Positions 34,461 to 43,050 of a DNA stretch of 47,237 nt are shown piece after piece. The notes below the pieces were generated by a model that did not search any database, was not told the origin of the DNA, and saw only the letters and a program-made list of their open reading frames with translations. Numbering within the stretch: the stretch's first letter is position 1; the number at the start of each line of letters is the position of its first letter. This stretch comes from Puniceicoccaceae bacterium (GTDB lineage: Bacteria; Verrucomicrobiota; Verrucomicrobiia; Opitutales; Coraliomargaritaceae). Location of the stretch: positions 1 through 47,237 of the forward strand of contig PBYS01000013.1 in NCBI GenBank assembly GCA_002729725.1, given 5' to 3'. A program made the position numbers and the translations under genes.

Positions 34461-35816
34461 ATGATTCAGGTTCGACCACTCACCTTCCCTCAGGACTTCC
34501 AATGGGGCTTCGCAGCCGCCGCGCCTCAAATCGAGGGGGCTGCCTTCGAAGACGGCAAGGAACCTTCCGTCTGGGATACTTTTGCCCGCATTCCCGGGAA
34601 AGTGCTCAACGGGGACACCCTCGACATAGCCTGTGATCACTATCATCTCTACGAGAAGGATCTGGCACTGATGGCTCAACTGGGCGCTAAAAATTACCGA
34701 CTCTCCATTTCCTGGCCACGGATTCAGCCAACCGGTCGGGGTGCGGTAAACCCCAAAGGTATCGATTTTTACAACCGATTGATCGATGCCTGCCTACAAA
34801 ACGGGCTCACGCCCTGGGTCACGATGTTTCACTGGGATCTCCCCCAAGCTCTGGAGGACGACTTCGGGGGCTGGCGTGATCGCCGCACCGCCGAGGCCTT
34901 TGGTCCCTACGCAGAGACTTTAGTGAAAGCACTGGGCGACCGGGTCAAAAACTGGATCACTCTAAATGAGATCTTCTGCTTCACACAAGACGGCTATGGA
35001 AACGGCACCAAAGCTCCAGGAGCTAAAGAATCGGAACAGGTCGTCAATCAGACCTACCACACCGCCCTGCTCGCACATGGATACGCAGTGCGAGCTGTTC
35101 GCGAATTTGGTGGACCCGGCGCGCGCGTAGGCATTACCGACAATCCGATTCCCACGATTCCTCTAACCGAAACAGAGCGGGATATCGAAGCCGCACAAAA
35201 GGCATTTATCGAAATCAACTCACGCGTGCTCGAACCACTCTACCGGGGCGAATACACCGAAGCCTATTTCAAAACTGTCGGTGAGGATGCGGCGCAGTTT
35301 AAAGCTGACGATTTCAAACTGATTAGTCAGCCAACCGATTTCCTCGGCCTCAATGTGTATACAGGGCAGTTCGTCCGTGCAGCCGAACCGCAGGGATATG
35401 AAATCCTTCCCCTTCCCGCCTCGTATCCAACCGCCGATGCCACCTGGCTGGCTCACGCTCCACAGGCGATCTACTGGTGCGCCCGACATGTCGCGGAAAT
35501 CTACGAAGTCCCCTCCGTCATTATCACCGAAAACGGAGCGGGCTACGACGATGCGCCACCAGTCAACGGCGAAGTGCTCGACCTACACCGGCGCGACTAT
35601 GTGCGCAACTACCTAAAGGAACTACACCGCGCGATTGGAGACGGAGTGCCTGTCGAAGGCTATTTCCTCTGGTCATTCATGGATAACTACGAATGGATGG
35701 ATGGCTATCAACGCCGATTTGGAGTTGTCTACAACGATTACGCCACCCAAACGCGCACGCCAAAGCTCAGCGCCAAATGGTTTAGTCGGGTGATTGCTGA
35801 AAACCGGATCGTCTAA
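34461..35816 (+). CDS. GH1 beta-glucosidase-type enzyme
   Basis: This 451-residue protein has the GH1 N-terminus (FPQDFQWGFAAAAPQIEGAAFEDG). The acid/base glutamate is Glu170 in NWITLNEIFCF (the family norm is TFNEP), and the nucleophile is Glu357 in VIITENGAGYDD. The end has GYFLWSFMDNYEWMDGYQRRFG. There is no signal peptide, so it is cytoplasmic. It hydrolyses terminal beta-glucosides, galactosides or fucosides; exact specificity is not readable. The change of proline to isoleucine after the acid/base glutamate is mildly unusual. It follows the terminator by 25 bases and no regulon motif precedes it. Confidence 0.92.
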   Translation: MIQVRPLTFPQDFQWGFAAAAPQIEGAAFEDGKEPSVWDTFARIPGKVLNGDTLDIACDHYHLYEKDLALMAQLGAKNYRLSISWPRIQPTGRGAVNPKGIDFYNRLIDACLQNGLTPWVTMFHWDLPQALEDDFGGWRDRRTAEAFGPYAETLVKALGDRVKNWITLNEIFCFTQDGYGNGTKAPGAKESEQVVNQTYHTALLAHGYAVRAVREFGGPGARVGITDNPIPTIPLTETERDIEAAQKAFIEINSRVLEPLYRGEYTEAYFKTVGEDAAQFKADDFKLISQPTDFLGLNVYTGQFVRAAEPQGYEILPLPASYPTADATWLAHAPQAIYWCARHVAEIYEVPSVIITENGAGYDDAPPVNGEVLDLHRRDYVRNYLKELHRAIGDGVPVEGYFLWSFMDNYEWMDGYQRRFGVVYNDYATQTRTPKLSAKWFSRVIAENRIV

Positions 35817-35843
35817 GGTTCGCTCGGCGGGCGAGTATATAAA

Positions 35844-37236
35844 CTACAAAGGGGAATCATCCGATGTAGGCGACGAGTTCCAATCGGTCATTGCCGGAAA
35901 ATTCTGCCCGGCGGCGTCGGGACCTCCGGGAATCAGAACGACACGGATATGTGTCTCCTTCGCTGAAGGTTTCAACGACAAGGTAAAACCGATCATCTTG
36001 GCTCCGGGATTCGGGGTATCATAGTCATTTGGCGGTTGAGCGATCTCAAAGATCTCCAACTGAACATCCACAGGAGCGACCACTTCCAACGATAAGACTT
36101 CACCGTCCTGCCGGAGCGTGGCACGACGAGCACTTTCAATCGTCACCTTCGCATACGTCACCATGGCCCATCGAACCTCAGCCTGTTTTTGTAAGGTTTC
36201 TATTTGGTCCTCGATTTGCACGGCACCATTTGGATGCAATGCAACCCCACGGTGTGCACTTTTCAATTGTCCTCCATAGAGCTCAGACGAATCGATAATG
36301 CTATAGGACAACATTCCATTGCTCTCGGAATCAACAATTGCCGCGGCCCCTTCAATTACCTGAGGCTGCTCGTCGAGCACAAGCACACTATGACTCATGT
36401 TTCCAAAGCGAAACACCTTCCAGCGGTCGACTTTGCCCCAAATATTGAGCCCGGCTGCTTCTAATTCGTGATAAGGCTGAGTGCCCAAATCGACCGCCCA
36501 CCGCACGCCATCCGACTCCATGACAAACTGCCCGACATCCATGTGCGCATGACCGACACTGGGCGAACCGCCTTTGATCGCCACAAAAGATGCCTTTGGG
36601 TCGGTCCAACTTGAACGATGAAAGGCAACAGGCGTCTCGCCACTACCTGTCCAATGCAAGTGCTCGGGCACTAAACTCTCGGCGACCGTTGGTTCCGCCC
36701 AGACTAAGAGCAAGGGAAGCAGGCGCTTATCCGATGCAACTGAGCGCTTACCATCGTTGAATTTCTTCAGGTTTTGGCGTTCTTGCCAGAGCAATTCCGG
36801 CTGCTTTAGTTTCTGCGCAAACCAATACGCTTCCGGTCGGATTCCAGTCTTTAAACGCAGCCACTGCCAGCATATCGGTCTGCGCGCGTGCCACATATCG
36901 CTCATCACCAGTCAATCTGTAGGCCATTCCCCAATACAAAAGCCGGTGCAAAGATTCACGCGACACTCCGAGTAAACGTCGGCCTTCAAGCTCGCGTTTC
37001 AACACTGGCTTTTCTAAAAGCCCTTCTGCCGCCTCGATCACATAATCAGCGAAAGCAGATAACTGCGGATCTGAATCAATCCGAGCATGCCACTGCTCGA
37101 CATTCCGGTCAGATAAAAACAGACGCGGATGCGAGTTTTCGGTCACAGCGAATCGACTGACTAAGTCACTTTCATCTAGAGAAGAATATCCCAAAAGACA
37201 AAACAGAGAGATTGCGAATAGATGCAAACCCGACAT
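35844..37236 (-). pseudogene. Heparinase II/III-type polysaccharide lyase with out-of-frame internal deletion
   Basis: From ATG 37236 the first 135 or so codons encode a signal peptide and the lyase N-terminal domain (SHPRLFLSDRNVEQWHARI, VAAFKDWNP). The frame then reads into unrelated residues and stops. The rest lies in another frame from about 36830 (PEAYWFAQKLKQPELLW) to 35844. It contains SVGHAHMDVGQFVMESDGVRW, the HxHxD-type motif of the heparinase II/III-like domain, and FRFGNMSHSVLVLDEQPQ. Roughly 200 residues expected between DWNP and this part are missing, including much of the catalytic toroid. It follows the pseudopilin gene by four bases. Broken as read; assembly error possible. 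Confidence 0.75.
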
Positions 37237-37240
37237 CGAC

Positions 37241-37954
37241 CTATTGAATCGCAGTCGCGCGTGGATCGTAATCCAAAGGCATCGCTTTCACATGACCATC
37301 CAAATACAGAAAATTCCGAGTCGTTCCATGCACAGGCTCTGTTGGAGTGCCATCCGGACTTGCATTGCCCAATGTGCGCCAGATGGAGGCATCGAGGTCA
37401 AACATCGCAACCGCATCCGCAGGATTCGCCAGCTGAGTCAATAGAAGCGCTGGCGCTCGATTGTAATCTCGACCAAATGGCCGAGCGGTCTCCCCATTAG
37501 CCAACAATACAGAGGGATTCGCGAGATAACTGGCGTGCTCCGCTTCCATCGCCTCCTCACTTGCAGGGCAAAGCATCACTTCCACATTACCCTCGCCATC
37601 TGATATCTCAAAGTAAGGAAGCACGTAGGTAACCAATGAATATTGGTCCCCCCCACTCTCGAAATTATAATCCGCCCGCACCTGACCATATAGCCCCGAA
37701 TCTCGCCCCGGCAACGCTCCGTTGTGATCAGCAGAATACATGAGAATTGCTTCACCAATTCGGCGAAGATTCGACGCACATTGAGTCTGTTGCGCACTCT
37801 GGCGCACTCGTCCAACCGCAGGGATCAGGATAGCAGCCAACACCGCAATGATCGCTATCACGACTAACAACTCAATCAGGGTGAACCCATTGCAACGAAT
37901 GATTCTCCGTGATTGCAATGGGTCTAAGCAGTGAGGGTCTGTATTATTTTTCAT
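37241..37954 (-). CDS. Pseudopilin-like protein with canonical H-X9-DG motif
   Basis: This 237-residue protein has the prepilin cleavage and methylation site NGFTLIELLVVIAIIAVL after a basic leader (about 1-22). Its C-terminus contains HGTTRNFLYLDGHVK, an exact H-X9-DG spacing. The middle includes LCPASEEA, typical of these verrucomicrobial and planctomycete pseudopilins. It sits in an operon between the GH50 enzyme and the heparinase-type lyase, so it is likely co-expressed with extracellular enzymes of the locus. It probably forms part of a type II secretion-like pseudopilus; its exact role is unknown. Confidence 0.83.
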   Translation of the reverse strand: MKNNTDPHCLDPLQSRRIIRCNGFTLIELLVVIAIIAVLAAILIPAVGRVRQSAQQTQCASNLRRIGEAILMYSADHNGALPGRDSGLYGQVRADYNFESGGDQYSLVTYVLPYFEISDGEGNVEVMLCPASEEAMEAEHASYLANPSVLLANGETARPFGRDYNRAPALLLTQLANPADAVAMFDLDASIWRTLGNASPDGTPTEPVHGTTRNFLYLDGHVKAMPLDYDPRATAIQ

Positions 37955-38054
37955 AGGGGTATTTATTGGGGGATCAATATAGAGAACTATTTAAGAATAG
38001 AAGTCTATCGGAATTCATTGCCTGAAAAAACTGACTGGATATTCCAAGAGCGGC

Positions 38055-40163
38055 TCACTTCATAGGATTGAGCAACTCCCCTCTCGCACGATATTCATAC
38101 ATATTCTCTCCAATTTCACGTGCCGTCTCAGTCAATTCCTCATAAGGCGTGTCTGCCACATCGACAAAGCCAATGGCATAGCCTTCGCCATCCCAGCGGC
38201 CAGTGAGAGGCTGGTCACGAAACTGAAACCAGTGCGCACCGACGATGTACGGATTGCCCAAGGCTCCCTGCATGAAACGAGCATAGGCAAAGGCACGTTC
38301 CTGCTGGGTGAGACCCACCGGTGCCAGCCCGGGTGAAAACATCCCGCGATCATGCACTCCGAAGTGAAACTCCCCAATCATGACCGGTATATCGGGAAAG
38401 TCCTGCTGCCACATATTGGCGGGGGTGTGCGAATAAATATTAACACTCAACACATCACAGTATTTCTGGGCAGCTTCATAGAGATCACGGCGAACAGCAT
38501 CTGTCCCGATAAAGCGGCAGCCTAAATATAAACGGTGCGGGGCGACGGCTTTGATCGCGGCTCGGCTCAAGCGGAAATATTGATCGACCGCTTTGACGAA
38601 AAAGACCTGCGAGTCTTTACGATAACCCTTCGATTCCGGGACATCCGTGCGCTCCAACAAATCGTTCCAATTGGAATATTCTGTACTCCATGCATCGTTC
38701 AGCTTCTCAACCGTCACATACTGTACCTTCAGGTCCTTGACCAGTTCCAGCTTAGCCGCTTGCCGGGCCGGACTTTTCAATACTTGATCCGTAAAAATCT
38801 GACGATTCCGATTACCAAAGTTCAACTCATTATCAATGAAATAGCCAATGCACATCGGGTCCTGCAGAGATTTACGAATGAGCGGATCCCGCTCAGCGGC
38901 ATCGACCAGTAGGGTCTCCATCGCCCGCACATACTCGGGGTCAAAGACATCATAAAACTTCAAGGCTTTACCGGGAATCTGCGGCAAACTATCGTCGTGA
39001 TCGATCAACTCCGCAGTGTAGGGAACGTCTCCCAGACTCATCAGATCAGAATGCCCCCAATTACCAATCGTATTGATCCCCCAATGCTCCAGGCGCTTCA
39101 CCAAAGTTGTGAAAAACTCAGCCTCGTAATCGTCACGCTGATACTTCTTTTGCAAGTTCCAGTGCGTGAAGGGTAAGTCCTGCTTGCCGTCAACGTCGAA
39201 GGAAAACCAGCTTTGATGATTCTTCACAGGTGTGGCATCCGTATGCGCTCGCAACACATCCAAACCATTCGAGAAAAATAGATTTCCGGATGGATCGACT
39301 AAGTACCATTTGCCTTCATATTTTTCAACACGAAATGCACCGGTCGCTTCCAACTGCGGCCCTTCGGCCCAGCCACCGTATTGATTCCAGGAAGCCGGCC
39401 GCTTGGAAGCTTTTAGCTCACGCATTTCCTTCTGATGCGCCTCCACGAGATCGCGGTCGGTATGGATCTTCTCGGCCCAATCCTGATGTTTGTATTGACC
39501 GTACACATCGATAAACGGCAGAAAGCGCTCCTCCGACACCGTATAGGAGCGATCCGGCTCGCCCACTAAGCGAACATTTGAAATCAGACAGTCAACCAGC
39601 CCGGCTTCTTTCCGCTCAAAAGGCCATTGCATTTGCAGTTCAAACCAGTTGACCGCCGACGAATCAATCGTCTTGGGCCCTGGCACCCCTTCCGGAGTCC
39701 AATAAATCTCTTCGTGTGGAATCAGGATACGTACGGTCCGACGTTCGCCGGGATTCAGCGCAATCCCTGAATTGATCTCCACCTGATTGCCCGCCTCTTT
39801 GTCGCCACTGTTCAGGTGCAAAGTCAATCGCATCTGCTTATCCTCAGACAAATTCTCGATATCCATAGCCAAGGCTTTGCCGGAAGACAGGTCCCAATGG
39901 GCCGCATCGCCAGGCGGCATAATCCGAACACCAGCAGACCATGCCGGATCATCAAACTGAAGACGAAACTCACCTTTGCTGGGATTCGTCCAGGTGACTT
40001 TAGCGGATCGTTTGGCTTCCACTTGCTCCTGAGCGATGGGTAAAGAGTCGGCGAATAGTGAGCTGGCGAGGGCAGTCAGCCCGAGTATGCTCAGGCACTG
40101 TCTGCCGCGTTGAAGGAATCGCGAACCTGAAAAGGCTCCAAAGCGAAGAGTAATATTTTTCAT
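38055..40163 (-). CDS. GH50 beta-agarase-like glycoside hydrolase
   Basis: The ATG at 40163 (MKNITLRFGAFSGSRFLQ) gives 702 residues with a signal peptide; ATG 40190 adds nine residues. The N-terminal part (about 40-210) is a beta-sandwich binding-type domain. The catalytic TIM barrel shows the likely acid/base Glu446 in IGYFIDNELNFGN and nucleophile Glu598 in VMIGEFHFGVHDRGMFSPGL, patterns of GH50. GH50 enzymes cleave agarose or neoagaro-oligosaccharides, and some act as beta-galactosidases. It has its own upstream regulon motif, 77 bases before the start. The downstream pseudopilin and lyase probably share its transcript. Confidence 0.78.
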   Translation of the reverse strand: MKNITLRFGAFSGSRFLQRGRQCLSILGLTALASSLFADSLPIAQEQVEAKRSAKVTWTNPSKGEFRLQFDDPAWSAGVRIMPPGDAAHWDLSSGKALAMDIENLSEDKQMRLTLHLNSGDKEAGNQVEINSGIALNPGERRTVRILIPHEEIYWTPEGVPGPKTIDSSAVNWFELQMQWPFERKEAGLVDCLISNVRLVGEPDRSYTVSEERFLPFIDVYGQYKHQDWAEKIHTDRDLVEAHQKEMRELKASKRPASWNQYGGWAEGPQLEATGAFRVEKYEGKWYLVDPSGNLFFSNGLDVLRAHTDATPVKNHQSWFSFDVDGKQDLPFTHWNLQKKYQRDDYEAEFFTTLVKRLEHWGINTIGNWGHSDLMSLGDVPYTAELIDHDDSLPQIPGKALKFYDVFDPEYVRAMETLLVDAAERDPLIRKSLQDPMCIGYFIDNELNFGNRNRQIFTDQVLKSPARQAAKLELVKDLKVQYVTVEKLNDAWSTEYSNWNDLLERTDVPESKGYRKDSQVFFVKAVDQYFRLSRAAIKAVAPHRLYLGCRFIGTDAVRRDLYEAAQKYCDVLSVNIYSHTPANMWQQDFPDIPVMIGEFHFGVHDRGMFSPGLAPVGLTQQERAFAYARFMQGALGNPYIVGAHWFQFRDQPLTGRWDGEGYAIGFVDVADTPYEELTETAREIGENMYEYRARGELLNPMK

Positions 40164-40240
40164 GATCATTAAGGTGTTGAGTGAAATCATTTATCGATAG
40201 AATGGTGATTAAAGTTATCGGTGAAAAGGTGATCCGGATC

Positions 40241-40252
40241 GTTACTGTCACA
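40241..40252 (-). promoter_or_regulatory. Regulon motif copy 4 (TGTGACAGTAAC toward the GH50 gene)
   Basis: The plus strand reads GTTACTGTCACA in the gap between the GH28-like stop and the GH50 start. It points toward GH50, ending 77 bases before its start codon. This shows GH50 has its own promoter despite following GH28 on the same strand. Confidence 0.75.
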
Positions 40253-40297
40253 TGGATAGAATCCCAGTTCCGACAGCGAACGCCATGTGGCAGTGGC

Positions 40298-42733
40298 TCA
40301 GTTTTTGGCAACGAGTTGTATCGCATCCAACTCAATGCGATAGCCGGAAGACATGCGATGCTGACCAACGAGTTTCAGTTCAATTTCAAGTAGTCCGCTG
40401 GATCCAAAATTGAGTTCACCGCAATCGACGACCTGATATCCGGGACGTGACGCATACAGGTCGACTTCCGTCTGTACCGCTCCCCCATTCAAGCTCAGTT
40501 CCGCGATGCCTCCATCCGGGGACTTCCGAACGAGTAAGGCAAGCTGATAGGCTCCAGCCGAAGGGATCTCAACCTCGTGCACAATCGAATCACCGGGGCC
40601 GTCCGCTTCAAAAACACGAATTCGCCCGTGACTGGCGTCCGCCACATCGGCAATGTACTGTGCTGCTCCAGTCACCCGCGACTCCAGCGACTCCGCTTCG
40701 TAAGTTCCGGGTGCACTGATTTTTGCCTCAGGCAGGGGTTGATTGAATGCGATATCCGTCACAAAATCGTTGACCGTGACCTGATCAAGCGAATCGACAG
40801 GGATGCCAGCATTCACACAATTATTAAATCGAACCCCGTTAATGCGATGCGTGGCATCATATCCGTTCAATCGAATCTGACCACCATTCATCCGGACATT
40901 TTGAAACAGTAATCGGTCAAAATGACCACGCTCGTCCAAATACCCGGTCGAGTTGCTGTAGCGGGTCTCATCGATATAAAATCGGATCGGCTTCGAAGGC
41001 TTCTCAATCACAATATTTTCAAAGCGCAGATTCTCCATCCAGGCCCAATCCGAGAAATCGCTATAAATTCCGGCACCGGCATGTTCCAAAATATCGACAT
41101 TGCGAATCGTGATATTACGCCAAAGCTGAGCTTCCATGGATGCACCTATCCGAATCCCATTACCCGCTCCTGTATTCCAAATCACCACATTTTCTGCCAA
41201 GGCGTTTTCTGTGATCATCTCACCGTTCGCCGCAGCATCCAGAGAGTGCCAACCGAGACCATCGTCTTCCGCTCGAATAAACGTGTCACGCACCACAAAA
41301 TTCTTCACCGCATCGATATCCACGCCGTCGGTGTTCACACCAATACCAAAGAGATTCATCTGCGAGACCTCGATGTTGATTGAGTTCAAAAAGAGCGTTT
41401 GCCACCAAGTATCATTGCTCCGTACACCAATCCCTTCGACTTCAATGTTCCTGGCATGATCAAAGAGTATGCCGTGCAACTTCTCATTACGCAGCGCATA
41501 GCCGGATGTGTCCAAAATCCCACGTCCATGAACCCGAACATTTTCAACATGCTTCGCCTCAATTCGACCGCGAACCAATGCACCGGGCGCGAAATATACC
41601 GTCTGATTACTTTCAGGGCGAATCACACCCGCATAAGTAACCCCCGGCGCAAAATACAGCACATTTGCATCGGTCGGATCCGGCACATCCACTTCCTCAG
41701 GGGTTGCGATAATGGCCAGAGGCTGTCGACCGGGAATCTGCACCACGAGCTTCAACGGCTCGGATAAGGTAAAACGGATCGCATTCTGCACCCGAGTTGC
41801 CTTCAAATCGTGACGGTCCGGCTTGACGCTGAAGTCCGCAAAGTCCCCTTGCACCATCACATCGACCAAAATAGGTTCATCGCGCATTGTAAACATGGCG
41901 ACATCAAAATCATAAGGCTCTGACTTCACTTCGACTGAATGCCCACCCGCGACCAGATAATAATTCGAGCTCTCCGGTGCCTCCGGATACCCGGGTACCG
42001 GAGTGACTCCCTCAACTGGAATTCCGGGCTGTCCCGGCAGTGGTTCCCGCAAGGCCGCGACTGCCGCCGCCACAGCCGGGGATGGCTCGTAATCGATCAC
42101 CAATCGACTCTTGCCGGATTTGAAACGAAAAATACTCCGCTCCGAATCCTCTTCATCGAGCTTGATCATCAAGGAAATGGATTCACCCTCGGCAGCTTCA
42201 ATCGCCCGCGCTAAGGAAGTTCCCTCTAAACTCAACCACTGGCCGGCTGAAACTTTTGCGGGATTGGCCCGCACACTGGCCAAGACGGGGCCGAAGTCGC
42301 CTCCGGACTGCCGCCAACGTGCACCCAAGCCATTTTGCAACCAATCAACCGATGCTTCAGCAAATTCACCCGACAGTGCATGCAAGTTGAGCTGCTCCGC
42401 ATTGGAGACACTGCCTCCGTCGCTGGTATCACGTCCATGATACTCAAGGATTAACTTAGCACTCTGGATCCGGGCACCCACCAACTCGGGCCTGGACAAA
42501 TCATAGGATAAGACAGCTCGAAGATAGTCGCCACTCGTCTCCGTGTCACCAACCAGAAAGAGTACATTTCGTGCGTTATTGGCAATACTCGCTGTGGATT
42601 TTGCGCGAATGAAACCATCCGCAACCGGTTCCAAAGTCAAGGTCTCCGCAGACAAAACCCCAAGCAGAGGAAGCAGAGATAAGAGGACCGATATCAGCCG
42701 AAATTTAAAGGAGGTAGGAACAGATGCATGCAT
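40298..42733 (-). CDS. Secreted GH28-like right-handed beta-helix enzyme with DNRLRE and CBM6/35-type domains
   Basis: The ATG at 42733 (MHASVPTSFKFRLISVLL) gives 811 residues with a signal peptide. About 30-220 is a DNRLRE/CBM96-like domain (EPVADGFIR, LFLVGDTETSGDYLRAVLSY, RSIFRFKSG) homologous to the protein at 33653. About 260-680 is a beta-helix with VRVHGRGILDTSG, NTDGVDIDAVKNF, IRAEDDGLGWHS and GNGIRIGAS, which align with GH28 aspartate positions in a diverged form. About 690-811 resembles CBM6/35 (GTYEAESLESRVTG, AGAYQLALLVRKSP). GH28-like glycosidase activity is inferred; GH49 or another beta-helix family is possible. Its own regulon motif lies 83 bases upstream. Confidence 0.7.
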   Translation of the reverse strand: MHASVPTSFKFRLISVLLSLLPLLGVLSAETLTLEPVADGFIRAKSTASIANNARNVLFLVGDTETSGDYLRAVLSYDLSRPELVGARIQSAKLILEYHGRDTSDGGSVSNAEQLNLHALSGEFAEASVDWLQNGLGARWRQSGGDFGPVLASVRANPAKVSAGQWLSLEGTSLARAIEAAEGESISLMIKLDEEDSERSIFRFKSGKSRLVIDYEPSPAVAAAVAALREPLPGQPGIPVEGVTPVPGYPEAPESSNYYLVAGGHSVEVKSEPYDFDVAMFTMRDEPILVDVMVQGDFADFSVKPDRHDLKATRVQNAIRFTLSEPLKLVVQIPGRQPLAIIATPEEVDVPDPTDANVLYFAPGVTYAGVIRPESNQTVYFAPGALVRGRIEAKHVENVRVHGRGILDTSGYALRNEKLHGILFDHARNIEVEGIGVRSNDTWWQTLFLNSINIEVSQMNLFGIGVNTDGVDIDAVKNFVVRDTFIRAEDDGLGWHSLDAAANGEMITENALAENVVIWNTGAGNGIRIGASMEAQLWRNITIRNVDILEHAGAGIYSDFSDWAWMENLRFENIVIEKPSKPIRFYIDETRYSNSTGYLDERGHFDRLLFQNVRMNGGQIRLNGYDATHRINGVRFNNCVNAGIPVDSLDQVTVNDFVTDIAFNQPLPEAKISAPGTYEAESLESRVTGAAQYIADVADASHGRIRVFEADGPGDSIVHEVEIPSAGAYQLALLVRKSPDGGIAELSLNGGAVQTEVDLYASRPGYQVVDCGELNFGSSGLLEIELKLVGQHRMSSGYRIELDAIQLVAKN

Positions 42734-42816
42734 AGCTCGTTGAATTGGAGAGGACAAATAAAAGTGAAAAACTGACTATGCGGTACATTTCCCAAAAATG
42801 AAAACCGACAAGCAAA

Positions 42817-42828
42817 GTTACTGTCACA
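42817..42828 (-). promoter_or_regulatory. Regulon motif copy 5 (TGTGACAGTAAC toward the GH28-like gene)
   Basis: The plus strand reads GTTACTGTCACA. It ends 83 bases before the GH28-like start codon and points toward that gene. The region 42734-43050 between the divergent genes contains this and copy 6 and no gene. Confidence 0.75.
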
Positions 42829-42883
42829 ATCGAATATAGCCAATCATCCGCAATGATCAGCGCATTGAGTCTAACGAAGGACA

Positions 42884-42895
42884 TGTGACAGTAAC
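42884..42895 (+). promoter_or_regulatory. Regulon motif copy 6 (TGTGACAGTAAC toward the PilX-like gene)
   Basis: This reads TGTGACAGTAAC on the plus strand, 155 bases upstream of the PilX-like gene. It is the inverted partner of copy 5, 55 bases away, so the two divergent genes each have a correctly oriented copy. Confidence 0.72.
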
Positions 42896-43050
42896 GACGA
42901 GCAGAAGATTCCAACGCTGAGCATAACTGATAGATTCATCAATTGAATCAACCGCATTGCTGACCACCGTATTACACCATGCGTGCACCCGCGTCATAAA
43001 ACTCCCTTTGCATTGAAATCTCCATCTGGAGATACACACACATCATAAAG

